Assembly (NCBI GenBank): GCA_030044475.1 | Contig: JASHVP010000171.1 | Location: 1 to 21,671, forward strand | Length of the DNA: 21,671 bases | Origin: Thermoplasmata archaeon | Lineage (GTDB): Archaea; Thermoplasmatota; Thermoplasmata; Lutacidiplasmatales; UBA184 | Reading direction: 5' to 3' | Part shown: in pieces, positions 1-7,300 of the stretch | Layout: each line of letters opens with the position of its first letter | How positions within the stretch are numbered: position 1 is the stretch's first letter | Position numbers and translations under genes: made by a program | Notes under the pieces: generated by a model | Seen by the model: the letters and a program-made list of their open reading frames with translations, nothing else | Told to the model about the DNA's origin: nothing | The model's database searches: none

Positions 1-321
1 GCCGAGGTGCACGACTGCTTCACCATCGCGGAGCTGCTCGCCCTCGAGGACCTGGGATTCTACCCGAGGGGAACGGCCGGCCCGGAGACGGTCGACGGCG
101 CAACGGCCCGGGACGGGGCGCTTCCGATCAATCCGTCGGGAGGCCTCAAGGCGAAGGGCCACCCCGTGAGCGCCACGGGAGCGAGCCAGGTCGTCGAGAT
201 CTTCGAGCAAATGAACGGTCTCGCCGGCTCCCGGGCGGTCCCGCACGCGGAGACGGCGCTCGCCCACAACGTCGGGGCGACCGGGGGATCCTGCTCCGTC
301 CATATCTTCGCGCGGCGATAG
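1..321 (+). CDS. Thiolase (acetyl-CoA acetyltransferase family), C-terminal part
   Basis: The reading frame is open from the first base to a TAG stop, giving the last 106 residues of a thiolase whose start lies outside the window. Visible residues 4-7 are HDCF, which in SCP-2-type thiolases supplies the second catalytic cysteine. Residues 53-55 are GHP, which holds the catalytic histidine, inside a typical NPSGGLKAKGHP block. The end has the usual glycine-rich loop (NVGATGGS). Such enzymes condense or cleave acyl-CoA at the beta-keto position. The gene sits 11 nt before a DUF35 gene; in archaea such pairs form a thiolase-DUF35 complex, in several lineages together with HMG-CoA synthase. Whether this copy serves mevalonate synthesis or beta-oxidation cannot be settled from the fragment. 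The ligase downstream favours acyl-CoA degradation, but an HMG-CoA synthase gene could lie just upstream. Confidence 0.93.
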   Translation, partial: AEVHDCFTIAELLALEDLGFYPRGTAGPETVDGATARDGALPINPSGGLKAKGHPVSATGASQVVEIFEQMNGLAGSRAVPHAETALAHNVGATGGSCSVHIFARR

Positions 322-332
322 GGGTCGGTCCC

Positions 333-749
333 GTGACGGACCCGCTCCCCTCGGCGCCGCACACGATCGCCGAATTCGTGCGCGGGTACGAGGAGGAGTC
401 GCGCCTTCGCGGGTTTCGCTGCCGCTCGTGCGGACTCGTCACCGCCACCTGGGGCCTCGCCTGCTCCCGATGCGGCGCCCGCGACCTGGAGGAGGCGGCC
501 CTGGCGGGCACCGGCCGCGTCGTCGCGTTCACGATCCTCAGCGTCCCGGGCGATGAGTTCCTGAACGACGCGCCCTACGCGTATGTCGTGGTGGAGCTCG
601 ACGGCGGCGGGCGCGTGACCGGCTGGATGCCGTCGGTCCGGTCCGACTCGGAGCTCGCGCTCGGCGCCCGCGTCCGGTTCGTTCCGAGCTATCGGCCGGG
701 GGTCCAGTTCCAGCCCGAATCGCCCGGCCCCCCACCGGCGGCCCCATGA
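333..749 (+). CDS. DUF35 zinc-ribbon/OB-fold acyl-CoA-binding protein
   Basis: This 138-residue protein has a short N-terminal helix, then a rubredoxin-like zinc ribbon with cysteines 30, 33, 44 and 47 (CRSCG and CSRCG). A predicted OB fold follows from about residue 55 to 128, and a proline-rich tail ends it. That is the usual DUF35 (COG1545) architecture and length. Family members bind acyl-CoA and act as a scaffold for the neighbouring thiolase, passing intermediates between active sites. The GTG start lies 11 nt after the thiolase stop. The TGA stop overlaps the ATG of the acyl-CoA ligase (ATGA), so the three genes are very probably one transcript with coupled translation. Family assignment is firm; the partner is inferred from adjacency. 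Confidence 0.9.
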   Translation: MTDPLPSAPHTIAEFVRGYEEESRLRGFRCRSCGLVTATWGLACSRCGARDLEEAALAGTGRVVAFTILSVPGDEFLNDAPYAYVVVELDGGGRVTGWMPSVRSDSELALGARVRFVPSYRPGVQFQPESPGPPPAAP

Positions 750-2449
750 CCGCCGGTGCCGAGCTCGCCCGGCCGTGGTTCGCGAAGTACCCCGTCGGGG
801 TCCCGGTCCATCTCGAGGTCCCTTCGAAGCTCCTGCCCGCCCTCGTCGAGGAGTCGGTCCGGCGCTGGCCGGAGCGCACGGCGCTGGTCTACTACGGCGC
901 GAAATGGACGTATCGTCAAATGTGGGAGGCGAGCGGGCGATTCGCCGCGTCGCTGCGTCGGGACGGGATCGGGCCGGGGGACCGGGTCGGATTGTACCTG
1001 CCCAACGGTCCCGCGTACCCGATCGCCCTCTTGGGGATCCTGCGCGCCGGCGCCGCCGTCGTCCAGGTGAGCCCGCTCTACCACGGGCAGGACCTGGAAC
1101 GGCTGCTGCGCGACTCGGACCCGAAGGCGCTCGTGACCCTCGAGATCCTCTATCCCCACGTCGCCGAGCTCCGGGCCTCCTGCCCGATCCCCCGGGTGTA
1201 CGTGGGGCGGTTGCGCGAGTTCTATCCCCTCCCGAAGCGCTGGTTCGTCAACGCGGTCCTGCGGCGGAACCACCTGCCGACCGAAGTTCCGCACGACCCG
1301 TGGGTCGTCGCGTGGCGCGAGGCGCTCCGGACCGCCGGCGAGGTGCCGGACGTCCGCTCCGACCCGGCGACGACGGTGGCGATCCTCCAGTACACGGGGG
1401 GGACGACGGGACGACCGAAGGCCGCGATGCTGACGCACCGCAACCTCGTGGCCAACGTCCTCCAGGCGGACGCCTGGAACACGACCCGGCGCCCGGGCGA
1501 GGAGGTGGTCCTGGCCGCGATCCCGTTCTTCCACATCTACGGGCTGACCGTCGCGTTGTTCCTCGGCTTCGCGGAGGGTGCGACGGTCGTCATCCAGACC
1601 CGGCCGGAGATCCGGGAGCTCCTGCAGCTCATCGACCGGTACCATCCGACCCAGTTCCCGGGGGTCCCGGCCCTCTACCTGGCGTTCACCCGGCAGCCGG
1701 ATCTGGCGCGCTACCACGTCCGCGGGATCCGCTACTGCCTCAGCGGGTCGGCGCCCCTCCCCCTCGAGGTCGCCCGCCAGTTCGAAGCGCTCACCGGCGC
1801 GATCGTCGTCGAGGGGTACGGGTTGTCGGAGACGTCGCCCGCGACGCACGTGAACCCGGTCGTCGGCGAGCGCCGGGCCGGTTCCATCGGCCTTCCGCTG
1901 CCCGAGACCGACCAGAGAGTGGTCGACCTGGAGACGGGGACGCAGGTCCTGGGCGTCGACGAGGTCGGGGAGCTCTGCGTCCGCGGACCGCAGGTGATGC
2001 TCGGCTACTACCGTCAGCCGGAGGAAACCGCGCTTGTCCTGCGCGACGGGTGGTTCCGGACGGGCGACGTCGCCCGGATCGACGCCGACGGCTACGCGTA
2101 CATCGTCGACCGGAAGAAGGACATGGTCAACGTCGGAGGGTTGAAGGTCTACCCCCGCGAGGTCGAGGATGTGCTGTTCCAGCACCCGGCCGTCGCGGAC
2201 GTGGCGGCGATCGGCGTGCCGGACCCGTCGACCGGGGAGGCGATCAAGGCGTTCGTCGTCCGCAAGCCGGGGACGTCGGTGACCGAGGCGGAGTTGGTCG
2301 CCTTCGTGCGCGATCGGATCGCGCACTACAAGGCGCCCCGCTCGGTCGAGTTCCGCGACGCGATCCCCCGCAGCGGCGTGCAGAAGGTCCTGCGGCGGGT
2401 GCTCCGCGACGAGTCGGCGTCGCCGGCGGGGACGCCCCCCGCGCCCTAG
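746..2449 (+). CDS. Acyl-CoA synthetase (AMP-forming, long-chain fatty-acid-CoA ligase type)
   Basis: At 567 residues the protein has the full length of an ANL-family acyl-CoA ligase, which activates a carboxylic acid with ATP and loads it on CoA. Visible motifs are the phosphate-binding P-loop YTGGTTGRPK at residues 216-225, the adenine-binding YGLSET at 358-363, the hinge region GWFRTGD at 435-441, and the C-terminal catalytic lysine K547 in GVQKVLRR. Overall shape resembles FadD-type ligases, so a medium- or long-chain fatty acid is the likely substrate, but chain length cannot be read from the sequence. The ATG overlaps the DUF35 stop. The stop codon overlaps the stop of the convergent acyl-CoA dehydrogenase inside a shared CTAG. 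The product would feed the acyl-CoA dehydrogenases encoded nearby. Confidence 0.93.
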   Translation: MTAGAELARPWFAKYPVGVPVHLEVPSKLLPALVEESVRRWPERTALVYYGAKWTYRQMWEASGRFAASLRRDGIGPGDRVGLYLPNGPAYPIALLGILRAGAAVVQVSPLYHGQDLERLLRDSDPKALVTLEILYPHVAELRASCPIPRVYVGRLREFYPLPKRWFVNAVLRRNHLPTEVPHDPWVVAWREALRTAGEVPDVRSDPATTVAILQYTGGTTGRPKAAMLTHRNLVANVLQADAWNTTRRPGEEVVLAAIPFFHIYGLTVALFLGFAEGATVVIQTRPEIRELLQLIDRYHPTQFPGVPALYLAFTRQPDLARYHVRGIRYCLSGSAPLPLEVARQFEALTGAIVVEGYGLSETSPATHVNPVVGERRAGSIGLPLPETDQRVVDLETGTQVLGVDEVGELCVRGPQVMLGYYRQPEETALVLRDGWFRTGDVARIDADGYAYIVDRKKDMVNVGGLKVYPREVEDVLFQHPAVADVAAIGVPDPSTGEAIKAFVVRKPGTSVTEAELVAFVRDRIAHYKAPRSVEFRDAIPRSGVQKVLRRVLRDESASPAGTPPAP

Positions 2450-3639
2450 AGGCCCCGGGCCAACAGGTCGCGAGCGACGACGAGGCGCTGGATCTCGTTC
2501 GTCCCCTCGAAGATCTCGCTGATCCGCGCGTCCCGGTACGCCCGCTCGATCGGCGTGCCGCGGATGTAGCCGAGTCCGCCGTGAATCTGCAGGGACTCGT
2601 CGATCACCTCACTGGCCCATTCGGACGCGAGGCACTTCACGATCGCCGCTTCGCGCGTCTTCTCGACGCGCGCGAGTCGGCCCCACACCTTCGGGTCGGT
2701 CCCGAGCGTGTCCTGGTGGGAGGCTGCCAGGTAGACGAGACCGCGGAGGGCGTGGATCTTCATCGCCATGTCCGCGAGCTTGAACTGGATCACCTCGTAT
2801 TCGGAGATCGGGAGCCCGAACTGCGTCCGCTGCTGGGAGAACTCGAGGGCCGCTCGGGTCGCCGCCTGCATCCCGCCGAGGGACGCGGCGCCGAGGGAGA
2901 CCCGCCCGACGTCGAGCGCCGTCATCGCGACGTGAAATCCCTTGCCGACCTCCCCGAGCACCGCCTCCGCACCGACTTCGACGTGGTCGAGCACGAGCTC
3001 CGCGGTCGAAGAGCCGTGGAGCCCCATCTTCTTCTCACACCGCCCGACCCGGAATCCCGGGCGGTTCGCGTCGACGACGAACGCGGTGACGCCTCCGTTC
3101 GCACCGAGCTTCGGGTCGTTCGCGGCCATCACGATCACGGCGTCCGCCTCGCGTCCGTTCGAGACGTAGAGCTTCGTTCCGGTGAGCGACCAGCCGTCGC
3201 CCGCCCGCTCGGCGACGGTGTGCACGGCGCCGGAGTCGCTCCCTGACCCGGGTTCCGTCAGGCTGAACGCGAGGAGCGTCTCGCCCTTCGCCGCCGGCAC
3301 GAGCCACCGGCGCTTCTGCTCCTCCGTCCCGTAGTAGAGAAGGGGGGTCGTGCCGAGCGAGGTGTGAGCGCCGACGATGACGCCGTGGGAGGCATCGACC
3401 TTCCCGAGCTCCTCGAGGAAGATGCAGTAGCCGACCTTCCCGAGGCCGAGTCCGCCGTACTCCTCCGGGACCGGGATCCCGAAGTAGCCCTCCTCCTGCA
3501 TCCGACGGACGGACGCCCGCGGGAACTCCTCGCGCTCGTCCATCTCGGCGACGACGGGGGCGACCTCCTTCTCCAGGAAGGCCCGGGCCGCGTCCCGGAA
3601 CGCCTGCTGGTCCGGCGAGAAACTCAGCTCGATTGTCAT
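2446..3639 (-). CDS. Acyl-CoA dehydrogenase (first copy)
   Basis: This 397-residue protein matches the standard acyl-CoA dehydrogenase length. The mostly helical N-terminal domain begins with FSPDQQAFRDAAR. The central strand region has the flavin/substrate signature LTEPGSGSD, and the C-terminal helical domain contains IHGGLGY. The segment FEGTNEIQR places glutamate E378 at the position of the catalytic base in most members. It would oxidise acyl-CoA to trans-2-enoyl-CoA with FAD, passing electrons to the electron transfer flavoprotein. It starts only 2 nt after the enoyl-CoA hydratase stop, so both are one operon encoding consecutive steps. Family and chemistry are well supported. The chain or branch specificity is unknown, and the protein differs clearly from the second dehydrogenase in this window. 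Confidence 0.95.
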   Translation of the reverse strand: MTIELSFSPDQQAFRDAARAFLEKEVAPVVAEMDEREEFPRASVRRMQEEGYFGIPVPEEYGGLGLGKVGYCIFLEELGKVDASHGVIVGAHTSLGTTPLLYYGTEEQKRRWLVPAAKGETLLAFSLTEPGSGSDSGAVHTVAERAGDGWSLTGTKLYVSNGREADAVIVMAANDPKLGANGGVTAFVVDANRPGFRVGRCEKKMGLHGSSTAELVLDHVEVGAEAVLGEVGKGFHVAMTALDVGRVSLGAASLGGMQAATRAALEFSQQRTQFGLPISEYEVIQFKLADMAMKIHALRGLVYLAASHQDTLGTDPKVWGRLARVEKTREAAIVKCLASEWASEVIDESLQIHGGLGYIRGTPIERAYRDARISEIFEGTNEIQRLVVARDLLARGL

Positions 3640-3641
3640 CG

Positions 3642-4472
3642 TCAGACCCCCCGGAACTTCGCCGGCCGCCGCTCGGCGAACGAGAGGATCCCCTCCGCGA
3701 GGTCCTCGCTGGGCAGCACCTCCGTTGCGAACAGCTCCGACTCGAGGGCCAGGCCCTCGGCGAGCCGGCGTTCGTGCCCTCCCGAGATCGCGCGCTTGGC
3801 GGCCTGCACGGCGATCGGGGCCTTCTGGGCGATGGTGTGCGCCAGGTCGCGGGCGGCCCGGAGTTCCTGTCCGGACGGCACCACCTTGTTGACGAGCCCG
3901 AGGCGGAGGGCCTCCGCCCCCCCGATCATCGCGCCGGTGAAGATCAGCTCCTTCGCCTTCGCGGCGCCGACGAGGCGAGGCAGGCGCTGCGTGCCGCCGT
4001 ACGCGGGGAGGAGCCCGTAGGTGACTTCCGGGGCGCCCAGTTTCGCCGAATCCCCGGCGACCCGCAGGTCGCAGGCGAGGGCGAGCTCGAGACCGCCGCC
4101 GAGAGCGAGACCGTTGATCGCGGCGATCACCGGGGGGCGCAGTCCGGCGATCCGCCCGAACAGGGCGGTCCCCCGTCGAACGAGCTCCGGCGCCGCCGCG
4201 AGGTCGAGGGTCGCCATCTCCTTCAGGTCCGCCCCCGCGCTGAAGTACTGCCCGTCGCCGGTCAGGACCACCGCCCGCGTCGTCGGGGACGCCTCGATCT
4301 CGGCCACGCGCCGGTCCAGGTCCCCCAAGAGCGCGGTCGACAGGGCGTTGACCGGTGGGTTCTTCAGGATCAGGAGCTCGACCCCGTCGTCCTCGCTCTT
4401 CCGACCGACCCGCTCCTCGTCCCCCATGCCGCCGCCCCGGGGCGGCGAGGCCCCGGGCCCCTCATAATCCAT
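3642..4472 (-). CDS. Enoyl-CoA hydratase/isomerase (crotonase family)
   Basis: The crotonase fold is clear: an oxyanion-hole segment YFSAGADLKE, then GLALGGGLELALACD, then APEVTYGLLPAYGGTQRL. Counting from the ATG at 4472, the two catalytic glutamates of hydratases fall at E129 and E149, 20 residues apart as in rat crotonase. It would hydrate trans-2-enoyl-CoA to 3-hydroxyacyl-CoA, the step after the dehydrogenase encoded 2 nt downstream. Start choice: an A/T box (CTATTAG on this strand, 4505-4499) lies 26 nt before the ATG at 4472, which suits a leaderless start and gives 276 residues. The ATG at 4427 would remove a glycine/proline-rich extension and give a more usual 261 residues. The family is certain; the exact start and substrate are not. 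Confidence 0.93.
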   Translation of the reverse strand: MDYEGPGASPPRGGGMGDEERVGRKSEDDGVELLILKNPPVNALSTALLGDLDRRVAEIEASPTTRAVVLTGDGQYFSAGADLKEMATLDLAAAPELVRRGTALFGRIAGLRPPVIAAINGLALGGGLELALACDLRVAGDSAKLGAPEVTYGLLPAYGGTQRLPRLVGAAKAKELIFTGAMIGGAEALRLGLVNKVVPSGQELRAARDLAHTIAQKAPIAVQAAKRAISGGHERRLAEGLALESELFATEVLPSEDLAEGILSFAERRPAKFRGV

Positions 4473-4498
4473 CCGGACGCTCCGGGGCCGGCACGGGC

Positions 4499-4505
4499 CT
4501 AATAG
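4499..4505. promoter_or_regulatory. Shared A/T box of a divergent promoter
   Basis: CTAATAG on the plus strand reads CTATTAG on the minus strand, an isolated A/T patch in very GC-rich DNA. It ends 21 nt before the GTG of the MFS gene (4527) and 26 nt before the ATG at 4472 of the enoyl-CoA hydratase gene. Both distances fit an archaeal TATA box for leaderless mRNAs, so one box may serve both directions. Inferred from spacing only. Confidence 0.5.
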
Positions 4506-4526
4506 CCTCCGCGCCGTGCGCGCGCG

Positions 4527-5735
4527 GTGGCCCGCCGCGAGTTGCTCTCGCTGTCCCTGTACTCCCTTCTCGCGAGCAACCGGGGCGGTCTGTTCATCGT
4601 CTTCCTCCCCCTCTATCTCGTCGAGGTCAAGGGGGCGAGCCTGCCGATCGCCCTCGTCATCCTCAGCCTCGCGTGGGTGCCCGCGAGCCTGATCGGCCCG
4701 TGGGTCGGCCGTCTCTCGGACCGGGCCGGCCGCCGCCGGCCGTTCCTCCTCATCGGCGAAGCGACCGCGTTCCCCCTCTTCCTCGCGATCGTCTTCGCCC
4801 CCGGCTACGTCCTCGCCGGGGCGCTGTTCGTCGGCGCGGAGCTCGCCCTCGCGATCGGGACGCCGGCCTACACGGCGTACGTGGCGGACGTGACGCAGTC
4901 GAACGAGCGCGGATTCGGGTACGGGCTGTTGAACGCCACGTCGAGCGCCGGCGGCGTGGTCGGATTCGTCCTCGCGGGGGTGGTGACGTACGTCTACGGA
5001 CTGGCGGCGTTGTTCCCGTTCGTCGTGATCGTGATGGTCGGTACGCTCTCCGTCGTCCTGTTCGTCGTGCCGGACGTCGAGGTGCCGGCGTCGACCCGGG
5101 CGCACCACCCGTGGCGGGAGGTGAAGCCGGTCGTGACCTTCTCCTTCGCGGTCTCGATCCGCGCGATCGGCAGTGGGGCGGTCGCCACGTTCTACGGGTA
5201 CCTCGCGGCGACCCTGGGGGCGAACGACCTCGAGGTGGCGTTCGTGGCGATCGCCGGCCTCCTGACCGGCGCGCTCGTCTCGGTCCCGCTCGGCCGGTTC
5301 CTGGACCGGCGCGGCGAGATCCGGGGCATCTGGTACGGGACCGCCCTCACGCTCGCGTCGTACGGGATCTTCGTCCTCTCGACCACCTGGACGGAGACCG
5401 TGCCGGCCCAGGCCGTCCGGAACGCCGGCCTGGCGCTGGTCGGGCCCGGCATGCAGTCGTGGGTTGCACGGATGTCCCCGCCCGACCAGCGCGCGGAATA
5501 CCTCGGCATCTTCACGCTGGTCAACTCGACGCTCTGGAGCGTGGGCCCCCTGGTCGGGGCGGTCGCGATCGAGGTCGGCGGGTACACGGGGCTGTTCGTC
5601 ATGGCGATCGCGACGACGGTCGTCTCCCTCATCGTGATGGAGTTCCTCTACGGAGAGATGGGGTTGCGCGCCCGCTGGCAGCGCCGGGCCCCGGCGCCCC
5701 CCGCCGGCGAGGCCGCTCGCCAATCGCTCTTATAG
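4527..5735 (+). CDS. Major facilitator superfamily transporter
   Basis: The 402-residue product is strongly hydrophobic, with about twelve predicted membrane segments in two halves, the normal size for an MFS permease. The loop between segments 2 and 3 carries the MFS signature GRLSDRAGRRRP at about residues 65-76. A related GRFLDRRGEIRG lies in the second half, at about residues 254-265. The substrate cannot be deduced; the sequence resembles the broad drug/sugar/metabolite efflux type. It is transcribed away from the beta-oxidation pair and followed 22 nt later by an agmatinase-like gene that seems to have its own A/T box, so a functional link to that gene is uncertain. GTG is taken as start because it lies 21 nt after the A/T box at 4499-4505. 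The C-terminus is short, basic and alanine-rich. Confidence 0.9.
   Translation: MARRELLSLSLYSLLASNRGGLFIVFLPLYLVEVKGASLPIALVILSLAWVPASLIGPWVGRLSDRAGRRRPFLLIGEATAFPLFLAIVFAPGYVLAGALFVGAELALAIGTPAYTAYVADVTQSNERGFGYGLLNATSSAGGVVGFVLAGVVTYVYGLAALFPFVVIVMVGTLSVVLFVVPDVEVPASTRAHHPWREVKPVVTFSFAVSIRAIGSGAVATFYGYLAATLGANDLEVAFVAIAGLLTGALVSVPLGRFLDRRGEIRGIWYGTALTLASYGIFVLSTTWTETVPAQAVRNAGLALVGPGMQSWVARMSPPDQRAEYLGIFTLVNSTLWSVGPLVGAVAIEVGGYTGLFVMAIATTVVSLIVMEFLYGEMGLRARWQRRAPAPPAGEAARQSLL
5730..5735 (+). promoter_or_regulatory. TATA-like box for the ureohydrolase gene
   Basis: TTATAG ends 22 nt before the GTG start at 5758 and overlaps the TAG stop of the MFS gene. The position fits a leaderless archaeal promoter. 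It suggests the ureohydrolase-Bud32 pair can be transcribed independently of the transporter gene. Confidence 0.5.
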
Positions 5736-5757
5736 CGAGGCGCCGTTCGCTCTCGCC

Positions 5758-6633
5758 GTGCCGCACCTGACGACGTTCGCCGACGCCACGGCGGCATACG
5801 AGGCCGCGGAGTTCGTGCTCCTGGGAGTCCCGTTCGACCGAACCACCTCGTTCCGACCGGGGGCGCGGTTCGGTCCCGACGCGATCCGGGCCCACTCGTG
5901 GAACTTCGAGTCGTACGACCTCGAGACCGGGATCGACCTCGGCGAGGTCCCCGTGCACGACCTGGGCAACACCGAGGAGTACGGCTCCGCCTCGGACATG
6001 GCCACCTCGGTCCGGGACCTCCTGCGACCCGTCTACGCCGACGGGAAGGTGCCGATCGTCCTCGGCGGCGACCACGCGTGCGCGCCGCCGTCGGTGGAGG
6101 CGTACCCCGACGGGGCCCCGGGCCTGGGGGTCCTGTATCTCGACGCCCACCTCGACTTCCGCTCGAGCTACCTCGGAGACCCGCGCAGCCACGGCTGCTC
6201 CTCCCGCCGGATGCTCGAAAAGGTCGGGGCCCGGAACATCGTCGTCTTCGGGGTCCGGTCCGTCTCGCGGGAGGAGATCGACGACAACGAGACGATCGGC
6301 ATGTCGTTCGTCACCGCGCACGAGATCGCGCGCGACGGGATCCAGGCGTCGTTGCAGCGCGCGCTCAACATGCTGAAGACCGACCGGCTCTACGTCTCGC
6401 TCGACATCGACGCGATCGACCCGGCGTATGCGCCGGCGACTGGAACGCCGGAACCGTTCGGCCTCACGCCCCGCGACGTGAAGTACATCCTCGGCGCGGT
6501 CGCCCCGCGGCTCGCCGGCTTCGACATCATGGAGGTCGCGCCGGACTACGACCGGGGCAACACGAGCGCGCTCGCCGCCCGGCTCGTGCGCGAGGCGATC
6601 GTCCGGAGCGTGGCCGCGCGCCCGGGGCACTAG
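5758..6633 (+). CDS. speB: Agmatinase/arginase-family ureohydrolase
   Basis: The 291-residue protein has the metal-binding set of the arginase fold: GGDHA with H106, DAHLD with D129, H131 and D133, and SLDIDAID with D216 and D218, followed by the family's DPAYAPATGTPEPFG block. These residues hold the binuclear manganese centre that hydrolyses guanidino groups. Length and overall layout match archaeal agmatinases (agmatine to putrescine plus urea), which supply polyamine precursors. Arginase, guanidinobutyrase or related activities cannot be excluded from motifs alone. Most members have GGDHS; alanine here is a minor variant. GTG is used as start because it lies 22 nt after TTATAG. The Bud32 gene follows after 7 nt, so the two are probably cotranscribed although their functions are unrelated. 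Confidence 0.88.
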   Translation: MPHLTTFADATAAYEAAEFVLLGVPFDRTTSFRPGARFGPDAIRAHSWNFESYDLETGIDLGEVPVHDLGNTEEYGSASDMATSVRDLLRPVYADGKVPIVLGGDHACAPPSVEAYPDGAPGLGVLYLDAHLDFRSSYLGDPRSHGCSSRRMLEKVGARNIVVFGVRSVSREEIDDNETIGMSFVTAHEIARDGIQASLQRALNMLKTDRLYVSLDIDAIDPAYAPATGTPEPFGLTPRDVKYILGAVAPRLAGFDIMEVAPDYDRGNTSALAARLVREAIVRSVAARPGH

Positions 6634-6640
6634 GGGCCCG

Positions 6641-7294
6641 ATGGAGGAGGGCACGTCCCCCGGCCGGCCGGTCTCGCGTGGGGCCGAGGCGTCGCTCCGC
6701 GCGGTCGACTGGTGGGGATTTCCCGCGGTCGTGAAGGAGCGGGATGCGAAGCGGTATCGCCCGAAGGCGCTCGACGAACGGCTCCGGCGCGAGCGGACCC
6801 GCACCGAGGTCCGCCTCCTGGTCGAGGCCCGTCGCCTCGGCGTCCGCACTCCGATCGTTTACGATGTCGACCTCGAGCGGCACCGGCTGATCTTGGAGGA
6901 GCTGCCGGGCCCGACGCTGAAGCAGGTCCTGGAGGACGCGAGCCTCCCCGCCGAGACGGTGGCCCGCGCCGTCCGCGCGTTCGGGACCGTGTTGGGGAAG
7001 CTGCACGCGGGCGGCATCGCGCACGGCGACCTCACGAGCTCGAACGTGCTGTATCCCGAGGGAGTGGACCGACCGCCGGCACTCCTCGACTTCTCGATGG
7101 GGACGCGAAGTCCGGGCGTCGAGGAGCTCGGGATCGACCTCCACCTGGTCGAAGGGGACCTGCAGGCGATCGCCCCGAAGGCGGCCGGGCTGGTGCGGGC
7201 GTTCCACGAAGGGTACGCGGCCGGCAATCCGGACGGAGAGAAGGCGGTCCGCGCCCGAGCGAAAGCGATCCGGGGTCGCGTGCGGTACGCCTGA
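6641..7294 (+). CDS. bud32: KEOPS complex kinase/ATPase Bud32
   Basis: This 217-residue small kinase has the Bud32 hallmarks: the ATP-binding lysine K32 in VVKER, a KRYRPKALDERLRRERTRTE segment characteristic of the family, and the catalytic loop HGDLTSSN at 128-135 with D130. The metal-binding motif is DFS (150-152) where most kinases have DFG. Bud32 works with Kae1, Pcc1 and Cgi121 to make the universal t6A modification on tRNAs that read ANN codons. In many archaea it is fused to Kae1; here it stands alone, with no Kae1 gene adjacent. It follows the ureohydrolase gene by 7 nt and converges on nnr with a 6-nt gap. Assignment is firm; whether DFS is common in this lineage is not known to me. 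Confidence 0.93.
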   Translation: MEEGTSPGRPVSRGAEASLRAVDWWGFPAVVKERDAKRYRPKALDERLRRERTRTEVRLLVEARRLGVRTPIVYDVDLERHRLILEELPGPTLKQVLEDASLPAETVARAVRAFGTVLGKLHAGGIAHGDLTSSNVLYPEGVDRPPALLDFSMGTRSPGVEELGIDLHLVEGDLQAIAPKAAGLVRAFHEGYAAGNPDGEKAVRARAKAIRGRVRYA

Positions 7295-7300
7295 GCCCGG

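Noticed and set aside
689..2326. Minus-strand 545-residue open frame opposite the acyl-CoA ligase gene
   Set aside because: It is rich in Arg, Asp and Pro with no domain pattern, and lies opposite a gene with all expected motifs. Such antisense frames are normal in DNA of this GC content.
775..3246. Plus-strand 823-residue open frame across the ligase and first dehydrogenase genes
   Set aside because: Composition is Arg/Gly/Pro-rich without motifs and it crosses two convergent genes. It is a frame shadow.
4473..5723. N-terminal extension of the enoyl-CoA hydratase frame, opposite the MFS gene
   Set aside because: The frame is open but the translation is Asp/Arg/Glu-rich without structure, and the MFS gene on the other strand is convincing. 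The hydratase most likely starts at 4472 or 4427.
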